Of a stretch of 38,635 nucleotides of DNA, positions 24,047 through 32,677 are shown one piece after another. Below the pieces are notes generated by a model. That model searched no databases, had not been told where the DNA came from, and saw only the letters and a program-made list of their open reading frames with translations. The stretch is taken from the NCBI GenBank assembly GCA_002399235.1, contig DHDH01000001.1, positions 182,632 through 221,266 of the forward strand, written 5' to 3'. How positions within the stretch are numbered: the stretch's first letter is position 1; each line of letters starts with the position of its first letter. The DNA is from Firmicutes bacterium UBA4881 (lineage in GTDB: Bacteria > Bacillota > DTU065). A program made the position numbers and the translations under genes.

Positions 24047-24058
24047 GGGGTTCTACCT

Positions 24059-25183
24059 TTGAAAAAAGTAGCCTTACTTTTGCTTTTTTTACTATTAACG
24101 ACTGGGGTAGTTTTAGCAGATGAGGTAGAGATCACGCCCATTGTTAACCAACCAGAGACTCGTATTAAAGAACTAGTAACTGTTGTTGGTGTACGTACCA
24201 ATATTGTTACTGGTGTTGGTGTAGTAGTTGGTTTAAACGGTACAGGCGATTCATCAAGATTTGCTGCCGGCTCAACTATTATGGCCAATACTTTACGTAG
24301 GTTTGGCTTGAATGTTAACTCTAATGAGTTAAAAAGTCGCAACATTGCTGTTGTTACAGTGTCAGCAAAACTACCACCTTTTGCTAGAGAAGGCGATCTT
24401 ATGGATGTAGAAGTGGCTTCAATTGGCGATGCTAGAAGTTTGCAAGGTGGCTTTCTTATGCTTACTCCTTTGCAAGCTGGCGAAAGCGTCTATGCTTTAG
24501 CTCAAGGACCACTTTCTACTGGAGGATTTTCAGTGGAAAAGGGTGGTAGCTCTGCTAATAAGAATCCCTCAGGAATAGCTCGTATTCCTAATGGAGCAAC
24601 AGTTGAGAAATCTATTGATCGCGATTTTGATTTCGGTGACAGAATCACATTAAGTTTAAATAACAAAGACTTTACCACTGCGAATCGCATTGCCTACGTA
24701 ATTAACCAAGAACTTGGCGAGATTGCAGTGGCTAAGGATGCTGGAACTGTAGAAGTTCTCTTAAAAGAGAGTTATATACAAGACCCGGTAGGGTTAATCT
24801 CCAGTGTTGAAAACCTGATGGTTATTCCTGATACTGTAGCTAAGGTGGTTATTAACGAACGAACAGGTACTGTGGTTTTTGGCGCAGGTGTGAAGATTAG
24901 TGCAGTAGCTATAGCCCAAGGTGGTCTTAAAGTCGAGATTACTAGCCAAAGAGAGGTCTCACAACCATTACCATTAAGCGATGGTAAAACGGTTGTTGTG
25001 GAGAATACGACTGTTCAAGCTACAGAAAAACAAGCCAATACAGTTGTGTTACAACCGAACACCTCCGTAGGTGATTTAGTAGATGCTCTAAACGCTATAG
25101 GTGCTACGCCCCGTGATATTATTTCTATCATTCAAGCTATGAAAGAAGCAGGAGCTTTATATGGGGTTTTAGAGATTATTTAG
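24059..25183 (+). CDS. flgI: Flagellar P-ring protein FlgI
   Basis: Forms the periplasmic ring around the rod. A signal peptide (about 1-20, ending VLA) is followed by the family opening RIKELVTVVGVRTNIVTGVG, then VVGLNGTGDSS. Later come RNIAVVTVSAKLPPFAREG, GGFLMLTPLQAG, and the C-terminal LVDALNAIGATPRDIISIIQAMKEAGAL. Length 374 is normal. TTG start with AGGGGG upstream, 12 nt after flgH. Works with FlgA, FlgH and FlgJ encoded beside it. Confidence 0.97.
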   Translation: MKKVALLLLFLLLTTGVVLADEVEITPIVNQPETRIKELVTVVGVRTNIVTGVGVVVGLNGTGDSSRFAAGSTIMANTLRRFGLNVNSNELKSRNIAVVTVSAKLPPFAREGDLMDVEVASIGDARSLQGGFLMLTPLQAGESVYALAQGPLSTGGFSVEKGGSSANKNPSGIARIPNGATVEKSIDRDFDFGDRITLSLNNKDFTTANRIAYVINQELGEIAVAKDAGTVEVLLKESYIQDPVGLISSVENLMVIPDTVAKVVINERTGTVVFGAGVKISAVAIAQGGLKVEITSQREVSQPLPLSDGKTVVVENTTVQATEKQANTVVLQPNTSVGDLVDALNAIGATPRDIISIIQAMKEAGALYGVLEII

Positions 25184-25196
25184 GAGGAACGTTATT

Positions 25197-25538
25197 ATGA
25201 TTGAGTCTAGATATAACACTGTAAAACCTTTACCTGAATTAGAGTCTGCTAAGGCCCTACAAAATGGACAAGAATATACCAAAGAGGAACTTCAGAAAGT
25301 TTGCAAAGAATTTGAGGCTATATTTACTCAACAATTATTAAAGGTTATGTGGAAAACTATTCCTGAAAGTGTCTCCCTGCCCAAAAGTACAGCTAGAAAA
25401 ATGTGGGAAGAGATGTATATTGAGGAATTAGCTAAGGATGTATCGAAAGGTCGAGGTCTTGGTTTAGCGGATTCGTTATACAGGCAACTTTCTGCACAGT
25501 TAGCATATCAAGAAACTACAAAAACCCCCAGAAAATAA
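25197..25538 (+). CDS. flgJ: Flagellar rod-binding protein FlgJ (short form)
   Basis: Rod-cap/scaffold domain only: LQKVCKEFEAIFTQQLLKVM, the MWEEMYIEELAKDVSKGRGLGLADSLYRQL region, and no muramidase domain. So the 113-residue protein can help rod assembly but cannot cut peptidoglycan; another enzyme would have to. Ribosome site AGGAGG about 9 nt before ATG. It is the last gene of the flagellar operon; its stop codon lies in the loop of the terminator. Confidence 0.93.
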   Translation: MIESRYNTVKPLPELESAKALQNGQEYTKEELQKVCKEFEAIFTQQLLKVMWKTIPESVSLPKSTARKMWEEMYIEELAKDVSKGRGLGLADSLYRQLSAQLAYQETTKTPRK

Positions 25539-25554
25539 CTGGGGGTCTTTTTTT
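25524..25554 (+). terminator. Terminator of the flagellar operon
   Basis: ACCCCCAG/CTGGGGGT forms an 8-bp stem (25524-25531 with 25539-25546) around a 7-nt loop that holds the flgJ stop codon, followed by CTTTTTTT. Confidence 0.9.
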
Positions 25555-25658
25555 GCTGGCAAGATGTTGCTAATATAAAAGGAAGGAATGATAACGCGGT
25601 TAAAAGAAATAGACTAGGTAAGAGTACTAAAGTATTTTTAAATTATCTAGATAAAAAT

Positions 25659-25689
25659 AACCGTTAGACATATATAGAAACAAACGGTT
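25659..25689. repeat. Inverted repeat upstream of the S55 gene
   Basis: AACCGTT (25659-25665) and AACGGTT (25683-25689) are inverted copies 17 bp apart, 70-100 nt before the S55 gene. They could be an operator. No promoter boxes are clear nearby. Confidence 0.35.
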
Positions 25690-25723
25690 GATTGTACTAA
25701 GAATCATTGTTAAAGGAGGAGAG

Positions 25724-25741
25724 ATGTTGGCAGAGGTATAA
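25724..25741 (+). CDS. Five-codon leader ORF
   Basis: AAAGGAGG, the only good ribosome site in this leader, is followed by ATG TTG GCA GAG GTA TAA (encoding MLAEV). The stop is 17 nt before the ATG of the S55 gene, which has no ribosome site of its own. It may couple translation or be a regulatory leader. No start codon in the S55 frame is available near this site. Confidence 0.35.
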   Translation: MLAEV

Positions 25742-25758
25742 ACCTTGGCCACATATTT

Positions 25759-27420
25759 ATGAAAGTAAAAAATATTATCTTACTATTGATAGTAACTTTA
25801 ATTTCTTTAGCAGCTTTAGCTGCTAATTATCCTCTAGAGAACGTAGTACCAGGGTTAAAGGGTGTTGGGAAAACAGTTTTTTCTGGTACTAAGGTCGAAG
25901 AATTTCCCATTGAAGTGTTAGGGATTCTCCCTGGAAGTGGAGTCGTTGGTGACTTAGTTTTGATTAAAGTAGGGGGGAAAGCCCTAGAGTTAGGCGGTAT
26001 AGCCGAAGGTATGAGTGGGAGTCCGGTCTATATAGATGGCAAACTTCTAGGTGCTATTAGCTACGGTTTTAACGATTATGATCACGCTTTGGGGCTAGTA
26101 ACTCCTATTGGCGAAATGGAGAAGTTGTTAGCTTTACAGCCAAAGAAGGATGAACTAATATTCGAGGATGAACGTCTAAGAAACTTAGCAACACCCATCT
26201 ATGTAACTGGTCTAGGCGAAAGGAGTCGTACTTACCTAGAAAAGCAATTAGGTTATTCTCTGGCTCAGAATAACTTAGGTCAAGTTAAAACAGAGGAAAT
26301 AAAGTTAGAGCCAGGATCTGCGTTAACAGCAGCTCTGGTCACTGGTGATATTACAGTGGGTTCGTTTGGCACACTAACCAATATCTATGAAGATGGCAAG
26401 TTCCTTGCTTTCGGTCATCCTCTTTTTAATCGAGGTAAGACAACCTACTTAGCTGGGTCAAGTATAGTCCATACAATTATTAAAGGTCAACCAAACACAT
26501 ATAAATTGGCTAGCTATAGTTCTAAAGTAGGTTTGATTTCCCAAGATAGAGGAGCAGGTGTATTAGGAACAACTGAAGAGACACCTGTGATGATACCTGT
26601 TGAGATTACCATTAACGAAAAAGATCTAAACAGAGTTATCACAACTAAAGCTGAGATTATCCCTGATAACATGCTCTTTGCCAAGTTGGCTACTAGTGCA
26701 GTTTTAGAAGGTTTCGATAGAGGTTTAGATAGACTAGGTGCAGGTACAGCTAAAGTTAAATTTTCAATTAAAGGCAAAGGCTTGCCTTATACTTTAGAAA
26801 GAAGCAACTTCTTTTATAGTTATGTTGATATCTCAGCACTTAGTGTTAGTGAGCTAGCTGAAGCACTAGATTTATTACTCTATAACGATTATTATGATGT
26901 GGAACTTTCTGAAGTTACTGTCCATGCTGACATCACTGAAAATAGAAAGACTGCGGTTATCACTAATACTACTGCAACTAGTGTGATTGCTAAACCTGGC
27001 GATGATATTTTTGTTTTAGTACAGATTAGACCATTTAGAGGTGAACCAGAGACAATTTCTGTTAATTTGCCGATTCCTAAAGATATTACCCCGGGCAAAG
27101 TTAAGGTTACAGTACGACCGGGCACATCAATATCGTCTATCGATGATAGTAGTGTCAATGTCAGCGATAAATTAGAACTACGAACAGAAGAACGTAAAGG
27201 AACACCACTTTCCCAAGAAGCGAAAGATTGGGAAAAACTACTGAAAGATTTTGTTTCAAGGGAAAAGAATAACCAAATTGTAATAGAATTTTATCCACCT
27301 GTCGATGAAGAGGGCTATCTTGAATCTGATGTTGAATTGCCACCGCCCGTACAAGTCAAAGTAGAGACGGATTATGTTATAGAGGGAGAAGCTAACGTAG
27401 ATTTAGAGATAATGCCTTAA
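25759..27420 (+). CDS. SpoIVB-type peptidase S55 domain protein, periplasmic
   Basis: A 553-residue exported protein with signal peptide 1-22. The S55 domain starts NYPLENVVPGLKGVGKTVFSG. It has nucleophile Ser86 in GMSGSP within IAEGMSGSPVYIDGKLLGAI, and His220 in FLAFGHPLF, preceded by ALVTGDITVGSFGTLTNIYEDG, which resembles SpoIVB. In SpoIVB the His comes before the Ser; here the order is reversed. The C-terminal part (about 350-553) is beta-rich, perhaps Ig-like, and ends in acidic repeats. It lies between the flagellar ring genes and tamB, so a role in envelope quality control is more likely than pro-sigma-K signalling. No standard ribosome site precedes its ATG. Confidence 0.82.
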   Translation: MKVKNIILLLIVTLISLAALAANYPLENVVPGLKGVGKTVFSGTKVEEFPIEVLGILPGSGVVGDLVLIKVGGKALELGGIAEGMSGSPVYIDGKLLGAISYGFNDYDHALGLVTPIGEMEKLLALQPKKDELIFEDERLRNLATPIYVTGLGERSRTYLEKQLGYSLAQNNLGQVKTEEIKLEPGSALTAALVTGDITVGSFGTLTNIYEDGKFLAFGHPLFNRGKTTYLAGSSIVHTIIKGQPNTYKLASYSSKVGLISQDRGAGVLGTTEETPVMIPVEITINEKDLNRVITTKAEIIPDNMLFAKLATSAVLEGFDRGLDRLGAGTAKVKFSIKGKGLPYTLERSNFFYSYVDISALSVSELAEALDLLLYNDYYDVELSEVTVHADITENRKTAVITNTTATSVIAKPGDDIFVLVQIRPFRGEPETISVNLPIPKDITPGKVKVTVRPGTSISSIDDSSVNVSDKLELRTEERKGTPLSQEAKDWEKLLKDFVSREKNNQIVIEFYPPVDEEGYLESDVELPPPVQVKVETDYVIEGEANVDLEIMP

Positions 27421-27451
27421 TAAGGAGGTGAAACCGGCCTAGCCGGGAGGT
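27421..27451 (+). promoter_or_regulatory. Hairpin-bridged ribosome site of tamB
   Basis: TAAGGAGGTGA (27421-27431), a full complement of the 16S rRNA 3' end, lies 23 nt from the tamB ATG. The stem CCGGC/GCCGG with a CTA loop (27434-27446) is between them. If the stem forms, the effective spacing is about 10 nt. GGGAGG next to the ATG is too close to serve normally. Confidence 0.55.
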
Positions 27452-30400
27452 ATGGCGTTAAAAAGAAACACTAAAACTCAGTCAAGGAATCCTGTAGCGA
27501 AGGCCGTTTTCATCTTTTTAGGGATTATTTTGACCATAACTATCTTTCTAAATCTAGGTTTGTTGCTGGTTCTTAGTCAAAAACCTATAGCTGATAATAT
27601 CAAATGGTATATTGTCCAATTTTTAGAAGAGAACACAGGGCGGCACATAGAAATCGGTTCGGTAGCACCAGATTTTCTTAGAAGATTGGTTGTTGAAGAT
27701 CTCTTAATTGGACCTTCCGATGAGGAAGGTGTTGATAGTGAATTAAAAAATAACCAAGAACAGTTTATTAAGGTCGACAGAATTACTATCGAATACAGTC
27801 TTATCAAACTACTTACATCACGTGGCGATTATGCTAAAGGCTTAAGTAAAATAACCTTAATAAAACCGGAGATTAACTTGGAGTTTGACGAAGAACAAAA
27901 CAGTTGGAATTTCTCAGATATGTTTGTAGTCAACCCACAGGCAACATCTCTACAATTACCTACCAATATACCTTTGGTGGTTAAACAAGGTATAGTTAAA
28001 TTTAAAGGTATGCCTTATATGGATGACAAGCAGGTGTTTCTAAGTCGCAAGCTTAACGCTAGAGCTGTGATTGTTGAAGATAATCAGGTGGATGTTAGTA
28101 TTAATGGCGAATATGCTCTACCAGTTACAGGTTGGGATTATGTTGTTTGGCCCCAAGAATGGTTGCCAGAAAACAAGCTCCACACTGCTTACTATCCTGT
28201 AGAGGGTAAGTTAAAACTAGACTTAAACAGTTTTGATTGGCAAGGCCAGTTTTACACTCGAGGTGTAGATCCTGCCGAATTTAATTATTGGGTTTTGCCA
28301 AGTATTGGTGTAAATGTATTAGCTGGTAAAGTAGATGCTAAAACCACAGTGGGCATGAAAAGTGGCTATCTAGAGTTTGCAGGAGAAGCTAATCTTAAAG
28401 GTGTGCAGCTAACAACTTATATTACACCTGTACCGGTTACTGATATTTCGGGGACAGTTACCTATAATGATCAAGGTATCGATAACTGGGATTTGAGTAT
28501 GAAATTAGATAATACACCTTTCAAATCTCAAGGTTACACCGCTGGCGGCTGGATAGATCCACGCATCTATGCAGAAGTAACAACTTCTCAAGGTGACTTA
28601 AAACTACTCGAAGGCTACTTGACGCCAATGGTATATAATCGCTACATGGCTATAGTAAGTGGCTTGGATTCTCCGCAAGCTAAAGAGACAACAAAGGTTC
28701 TCAACATGGATTTTAGCTGGTTAGAAAAGTTTGCTTTACAAGGTGGATTTAAAGGTAAAGCAACAGTTTCTGGTTATCTCTCACAACTTTCTTTTGGCGG
28801 AGAAGCTGAGATTGTTAACTCAACAATTTCCCATCCAGATATTCCAGTACCGTTAACTATGGTTAATGGCTTAGTTGATTACAAAGATGGTAATATTTCT
28901 ATCGCATCACTCGATGGTAATCTAAGTGGTGGCTCATTTAAGATAGCAGGCAACATTGAGGATATTTTTGCGATACCTTATCTTAATTTAAAAGCTGATT
29001 TCAATAAAGTTGTTCTACGTCCATTTAGCTTAGCTTATTCGGGCCTAGAATCAACAGGCGAAGTGAGTGGCAAAGTAAGTGTAGGTGGCTTTTTCAATCA
29101 ACCTTTTGCAACTTACTCCCTAGAAGCTAGCCAAGGAAAGATAGCAGGCTATAATTATGACGGACTAACTGCCACAGGTCGTCTAGCTAACGGAGTAGTC
29201 GAAGTAGAAAGCATTTTAGCTAAAGCTCTGGGAGCTGATTTAATTGCTAAAGGTGCTGTGTCACTTCCTCTAAACCTACAGAAGCTACTCTATCCTCAAG
29301 AAGATTATCATGAAGAAAGTGTAATGGAGCTAGATATTAAAGATATAGACATTGCTAGAATTGTTAAAGAGATCCCTCAGTTAAGCAAAGTGAGCCCAGT
29401 AGCTCTTTCACCCTTAGAAGGAGAAGCTAATATCTCGCTTCTAGCGAAGATCAAGGAAGGTGACCTCTCCCAAGCTGAGATTGTTGGTAATATTGAAATG
29501 CCTCGGCTTAGGTATGAAGATATCAAGGCAACCCAAATTAATGGCGGCTTTTATATGCGAGATCGCAGAATTGGTCTAGAGAGGTTGCAGGCTGAAGTTG
29601 ATAAAGCAATGGTTTTTGTCTCTGGTTCGTTACCTCTTGAAAAGACAGAAAAGTTAAATGTGAATGTAAGTGTTAATGCTCTAGAACCGAAGAACTTTGC
29701 AGCTCTTTATCCCGAGTTACTCGATGTAAACGGAAGGTTAGATATTTCTGTTAATGTAGGGGGAACGTTCAAGACACCTCTTTTAAACGCAGATATCGAT
29801 TGGTTTGAGCCTGGGTTTAAGGGGGTACTGTTTAAACGTTTTACTGGCAAATTACGTGGTGATCCCCAAACAATGCTGGCTACCTTATCGGAAGCCAAAC
29901 TTACTAGCCTAAATGGAGCCTCTCACGAGATAACTGGTAAGATTCTAGCGAAAGAGATACTAGAGGGCAATATAGAGGTTAAGGTTAGGGATCAGGAATT
30001 ACGGGAAATTTTAGAGCCTTTAGGCTATAGTAGTTATGCTTCTGGGCCAGTTTCTGCGGATCTATCTATTCAAGGAACACTTTTTAACCCGCTGCTAAAA
30101 CTAACCTTTTTAAAAGGACCTAACCAGTTATTCGGGCTCAATGCTGAGAAAATAGCCGGTACAGTTTCTTACCAAAACAATTTGCTTTTAGTAAATGATG
30201 TAAAAGGGGAATTGGATAAAGGTAGTTTTACTGTTTTTGGCCATGCCAAAACAAATGGAAATATTGATTTGCAGTTAAGTATGAACAAAATCCCTTTACA
30301 CTCTATGCCTATTCCGGCTAGTTACAAAGAGTTTTTATCAGCTGGTTTGGCTACTTTTAAGGGCCGAGTTTTGGGTACGGTTTTCGTGCCAGAAGTTCGT

Positions 30401-32440
30401 GGTGAGATTATTTTAGAAGATGCTATAGTAAAGTCCCAACGTTTTGATCGGATTGGAGGAATCTTTTCCTACGCTAACAACCAAATAGCAGTCACTAATT
30501 CTGAGATCAAATGGGGGCAAGGCCTATTTGCAGCTAAAGGTAATTTCAATTTAGTATCACAGGCAGTAAGTGCAGAAATTACTGCACTGAGAGCTGATTT
30601 GAAAAAAATGGGCAGCCTAGTTGGGTACAGTCTGCCTGAGAATATATGGGCTAATTTTGAGGCAAAAGTGAACGGTACGTTACAAAACCCTGCAATAGCT
30701 ATTGACCTAACAAGAGCAGTATGGGGATTACCTGGTATACAACCGATTCTTACCGCCAAAGCCAAATATGAAAACAATATTTTGCAAATAACTGAAGCTA
30801 GCCTGGTTGAAGGTTCTTCCTATATTCATTTAGCAGGCAACTATAGCAAAGATGGTGTAATTAGCGCTACCTTGCAAGGTGATAACTTAGAACTGAAGAA
30901 CATTAAAAACGCTTTAAATCTAAAGCCAGATATAAGTGGCAGAGTTAATTTTAAGGCTAATCTCAATGGTAAACTAAATAATTTCAAAGGGCAGTTAGAA
31001 CTACAAGCAAGTAATGTGTTCTATGAGCAACTACAACTAAAAGGGCTCTTAGGCTCGTTTGCTATTGATAGTCAGGGTATAAAGATAACCGAGTTTAGAG
31101 CTAGTGTTGAAGGAAACGAACTAATTGTTTTGGGTTCTATACCATGGCCACAGGAGCTAGAAGTATTTAGTAATTTGCCTTTTGTTAATGATGGTAAGGA
31201 ACTACCTTTGAAGTTATCGATCAGATCACCAAGAGGCAATTTGACGTCCTTGAATGGAATAATTCCTGGTTTAACCTTTAAAAAGGGGCAACTAAAAGTC
31301 AATGTTGATGTGGCTGGTAGCTGGCAAAAGCCTAATTTTACAGGATCTATTAGTTTAACAGATTCGGCATTGAACTATTCTGCCTACCCAGATCCTATAT
31401 CTAGTTTAGATGGCGAAATTCTCTTTACTGGCAACAAAGCAGAAATTAAGAATTTTAGTGCGAACATTGGTGAAGGTAGGGCGAAGCTAAGTGGTCTATT
31501 TTATCTCGACTCGATAAACCCTGAGGTTTCCATCACCTATGATTTAGAGAAAATACCTTATAAATCAGATTTGGTAAAGACGATCATTACTGGCAAAGGT
31601 AGATTAGCGGGAACAGCAACTGCTCCCCGTTTAAGTGGCAATGTTATTTTAGAAGATACAGAAGTGAACTTAGCTTATTACAATCTAAATGCGTCCACCC
31701 AACCGCCCAAAACACCTTTAGTTCTTGATCTTAATGTAGAAAACAAAGGCGAATTCCGGGTTAAAGGTATGGGGTTAACAGCCAAAGGTACTGGCTCAGT
31801 TCAAGTTAGTGGACCTCTTGATAATTTGGGTTTAGATGGGCGAGTTGAAGCGACAGAAGGTACTGTTAATTATTTAGATAATGTATTTGAAATTGCCAAA
31901 GCTCAACTAGTTTTCCAACGCTATAGAGGTATTAACCCTGTTATTTCTGCAGAAGCAATGAGCAGATTGCCAGATGCAGAGATCCATGTACAGGTAAATG
32001 GAACTATAGGCGATTTACGAACAACCTTATCATCGAATCCACCGATGAGTGAAACTGATATTATTAGAAAACTAACACTACATCGTTTTAGTAACTTTGC
32101 TGGGGGAAATATTCAAGAAGCATTGACAGAAGAGTTGTTAAGGATTGTTGGGAATCAGTTAGAGACCAATGTATTAGGCGATGTGGAAAATGTGATGAGG
32201 CAAACATTTAAGCTCGACGAATTCCGATTAGAGCCTAATATCATGGAACGTACTTTAAAATTCAAGGCAGGAAAGTACCTTTATGACAACCTTTATTTTA
32301 CCTATTCAAGGACAATTGAGGTAAAAGCAAAGGAATTAATGAAATTAGAATACCGGTTTAGGCCCCAGACAAAGTTAACAGCATCTTTAGATGATAAAGG
32401 TGAATTCAGATTAGGCTTAGAGTTTAACTTAGGGTTTTAG
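27452..32440 (+). CDS. tamB: TamB/AsmA-like translocation and assembly protein (DUF490)
   Basis: A very long (1662 residue) envelope protein with one N-terminal membrane anchor (about 19-42), then a periplasmic beta-helical groove built of AsmA-like repeats. The C-terminal TamB domain includes GTIGDLRTTLSSNPPMSETD, IIRKLTL, LRIVGNQLETNVLGDVENVM and KAGKYLYDNLYFTYSRTIEVK, ending FRLGLEFNLGF like an outer-membrane strand. TamB-type proteins bridge inner and outer membranes, move phospholipids outward and help insert outer-membrane proteins with an Omp85 partner. That partner is the next gene. Being longer than E. coli TamB (about 1260) suggests extra groove repeats. Its presence is strong evidence of a diderm cell. 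Confidence 0.93.
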   Translation: MALKRNTKTQSRNPVAKAVFIFLGIILTITIFLNLGLLLVLSQKPIADNIKWYIVQFLEENTGRHIEIGSVAPDFLRRLVVEDLLIGPSDEEGVDSELKNNQEQFIKVDRITIEYSLIKLLTSRGDYAKGLSKITLIKPEINLEFDEEQNSWNFSDMFVVNPQATSLQLPTNIPLVVKQGIVKFKGMPYMDDKQVFLSRKLNARAVIVEDNQVDVSINGEYALPVTGWDYVVWPQEWLPENKLHTAYYPVEGKLKLDLNSFDWQGQFYTRGVDPAEFNYWVLPSIGVNVLAGKVDAKTTVGMKSGYLEFAGEANLKGVQLTTYITPVPVTDISGTVTYNDQGIDNWDLSMKLDNTPFKSQGYTAGGWIDPRIYAEVTTSQGDLKLLEGYLTPMVYNRYMAIVSGLDSPQAKETTKVLNMDFSWLEKFALQGGFKGKATVSGYLSQLSFGGEAEIVNSTISHPDIPVPLTMVNGLVDYKDGNISIASLDGNLSGGSFKIAGNIEDIFAIPYLNLKADFNKVVLRPFSLAYSGLESTGEVSGKVSVGGFFNQPFATYSLEASQGKIAGYNYDGLTATGRLANGVVEVESILAKALGADLIAKGAVSLPLNLQKLLYPQEDYHEESVMELDIKDIDIARIVKEIPQLSKVSPVALSPLEGEANISLLAKIKEGDLSQAEIVGNIEMPRLRYEDIKATQINGGFYMRDRRIGLERLQAEVDKAMVFVSGSLPLEKTEKLNVNVSVNALEPKNFAALYPELLDVNGRLDISVNVGGTFKTPLLNADIDWFEPGFKGVLFKRFTGKLRGDPQTMLATLSEAKLTSLNGASHEITGKILAKEILEGNIEVKVRDQELREILEPLGYSSYASGPVSADLSIQGTLFNPLLKLTFLKGPNQLFGLNAEKIAGTVSYQNNLLLVNDVKGELDKGSFTVFGHAKTNGNIDLQLSMNKIPLHSMPIPASYKEFLSAGLATFKGRVLGTVFVPEVRGEIILEDAIVKSQRFDRIGGIFSYANNQIAVTNSEIKWGQGLFAAKGNFNLVSQAVSAEITALRADLKKMGSLVGYSLPENIWANFEAKVNGTLQNPAIAIDLTRAVWGLPGIQPILTAKAKYENNILQITEASLVEGSSYIHLAGNYSKDGVISATLQGDNLELKNIKNALNLKPDISGRVNFKANLNGKLNNFKGQLELQASNVFYEQLQLKGLLGSFAIDSQGIKITEFRASVEGNELIVLGSIPWPQELEVFSNLPFVNDGKELPLKLSIRSPRGNLTSLNGIIPGLTFKKGQLKVNVDVAGSWQKPNFTGSISLTDSALNYSAYPDPISSLDGEILFTGNKAEIKNFSANIGEGRAKLSGLFYLDSINPEVSITYDLEKIPYKSDLVKTIITGKGRLAGTATAPRLSGNVILEDTEVNLAYYNLNASTQPPKTPLVLDLNVENKGEFRVKGMGLTAKGTGSVQVSGPLDNLGLDGRVEATEGTVNYLDNVFEIAKAQLVFQRYRGINPVISAEAMSRLPDAEIHVQVNGTIGDLRTTLSSNPPMSETDIIRKLTLHRFSNFAGGNIQEALTEELLRIVGNQLETNVLGDVENVMRQTFKLDEFRLEPNIMERTLKFKAGKYLYDNLYFTYSRTIEVKAKELMKLEYRFRPQTKLTASLDDKGEFRLGLEFNLGF

Positions 32441-32464
32441 GTTGGAGAGAAGGCTCTCCAACCT
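32439..32464 (+). terminator. Hairpin after tamB
   Basis: A perfect 11-bp stem AGGTTGGAGAG/CTCTCCAACCT with a 4-nt loop overlaps the tamB stop codon. The tail AAATTAAAC lacks T, so termination is uncertain. Confidence 0.5.
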
Positions 32465-32483
32465 AAATTAAACAAAACGATAC

Positions 32484-32511
32484 CAGGAATTCACAGTTAC
32501 AAGAATTCCTG
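32484..32511. repeat. Inverted repeat in the tamB-bamA gap
   Basis: CAGGAATTC and GAATTCCTG form a 9-bp perfect stem with a 10-nt loop. It is not followed by a T run. It may be an mRNA structure or a protein binding site. The rest of this 237-bp gap shows TATAAT at 32572-32577 without a matching -35 box. Confidence 0.4.
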
Positions 32512-32677
32512 CCATAAATTTATTAAAATGACGGTAACCCCTTAAAGTGAGGGAGTCTAAAGGGAAGGAATTATAATATAGGTCGAGAATTATTTCTAAG
32601 TATCATAGAGTAGTTTTTGACCAATCCCTCAAAAAGGGTAGGAGTAGAAACTTGAGATTTTATTAGGGGGCAAGGTA

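Noticed and set aside
25759..27420. Calling the S55 protein spoIVB
   Set aside because: It lacks a PDZ domain before the S55 part, has the Ser and His motifs in reversed order, and lies in an envelope cluster, not near spo0A or recN.
32560..32640. sigma-A promoter of bamA from TATAAT at 32572
   Set aside because: No -35 box at 16-18 bp and no extended -10; left as a note only.
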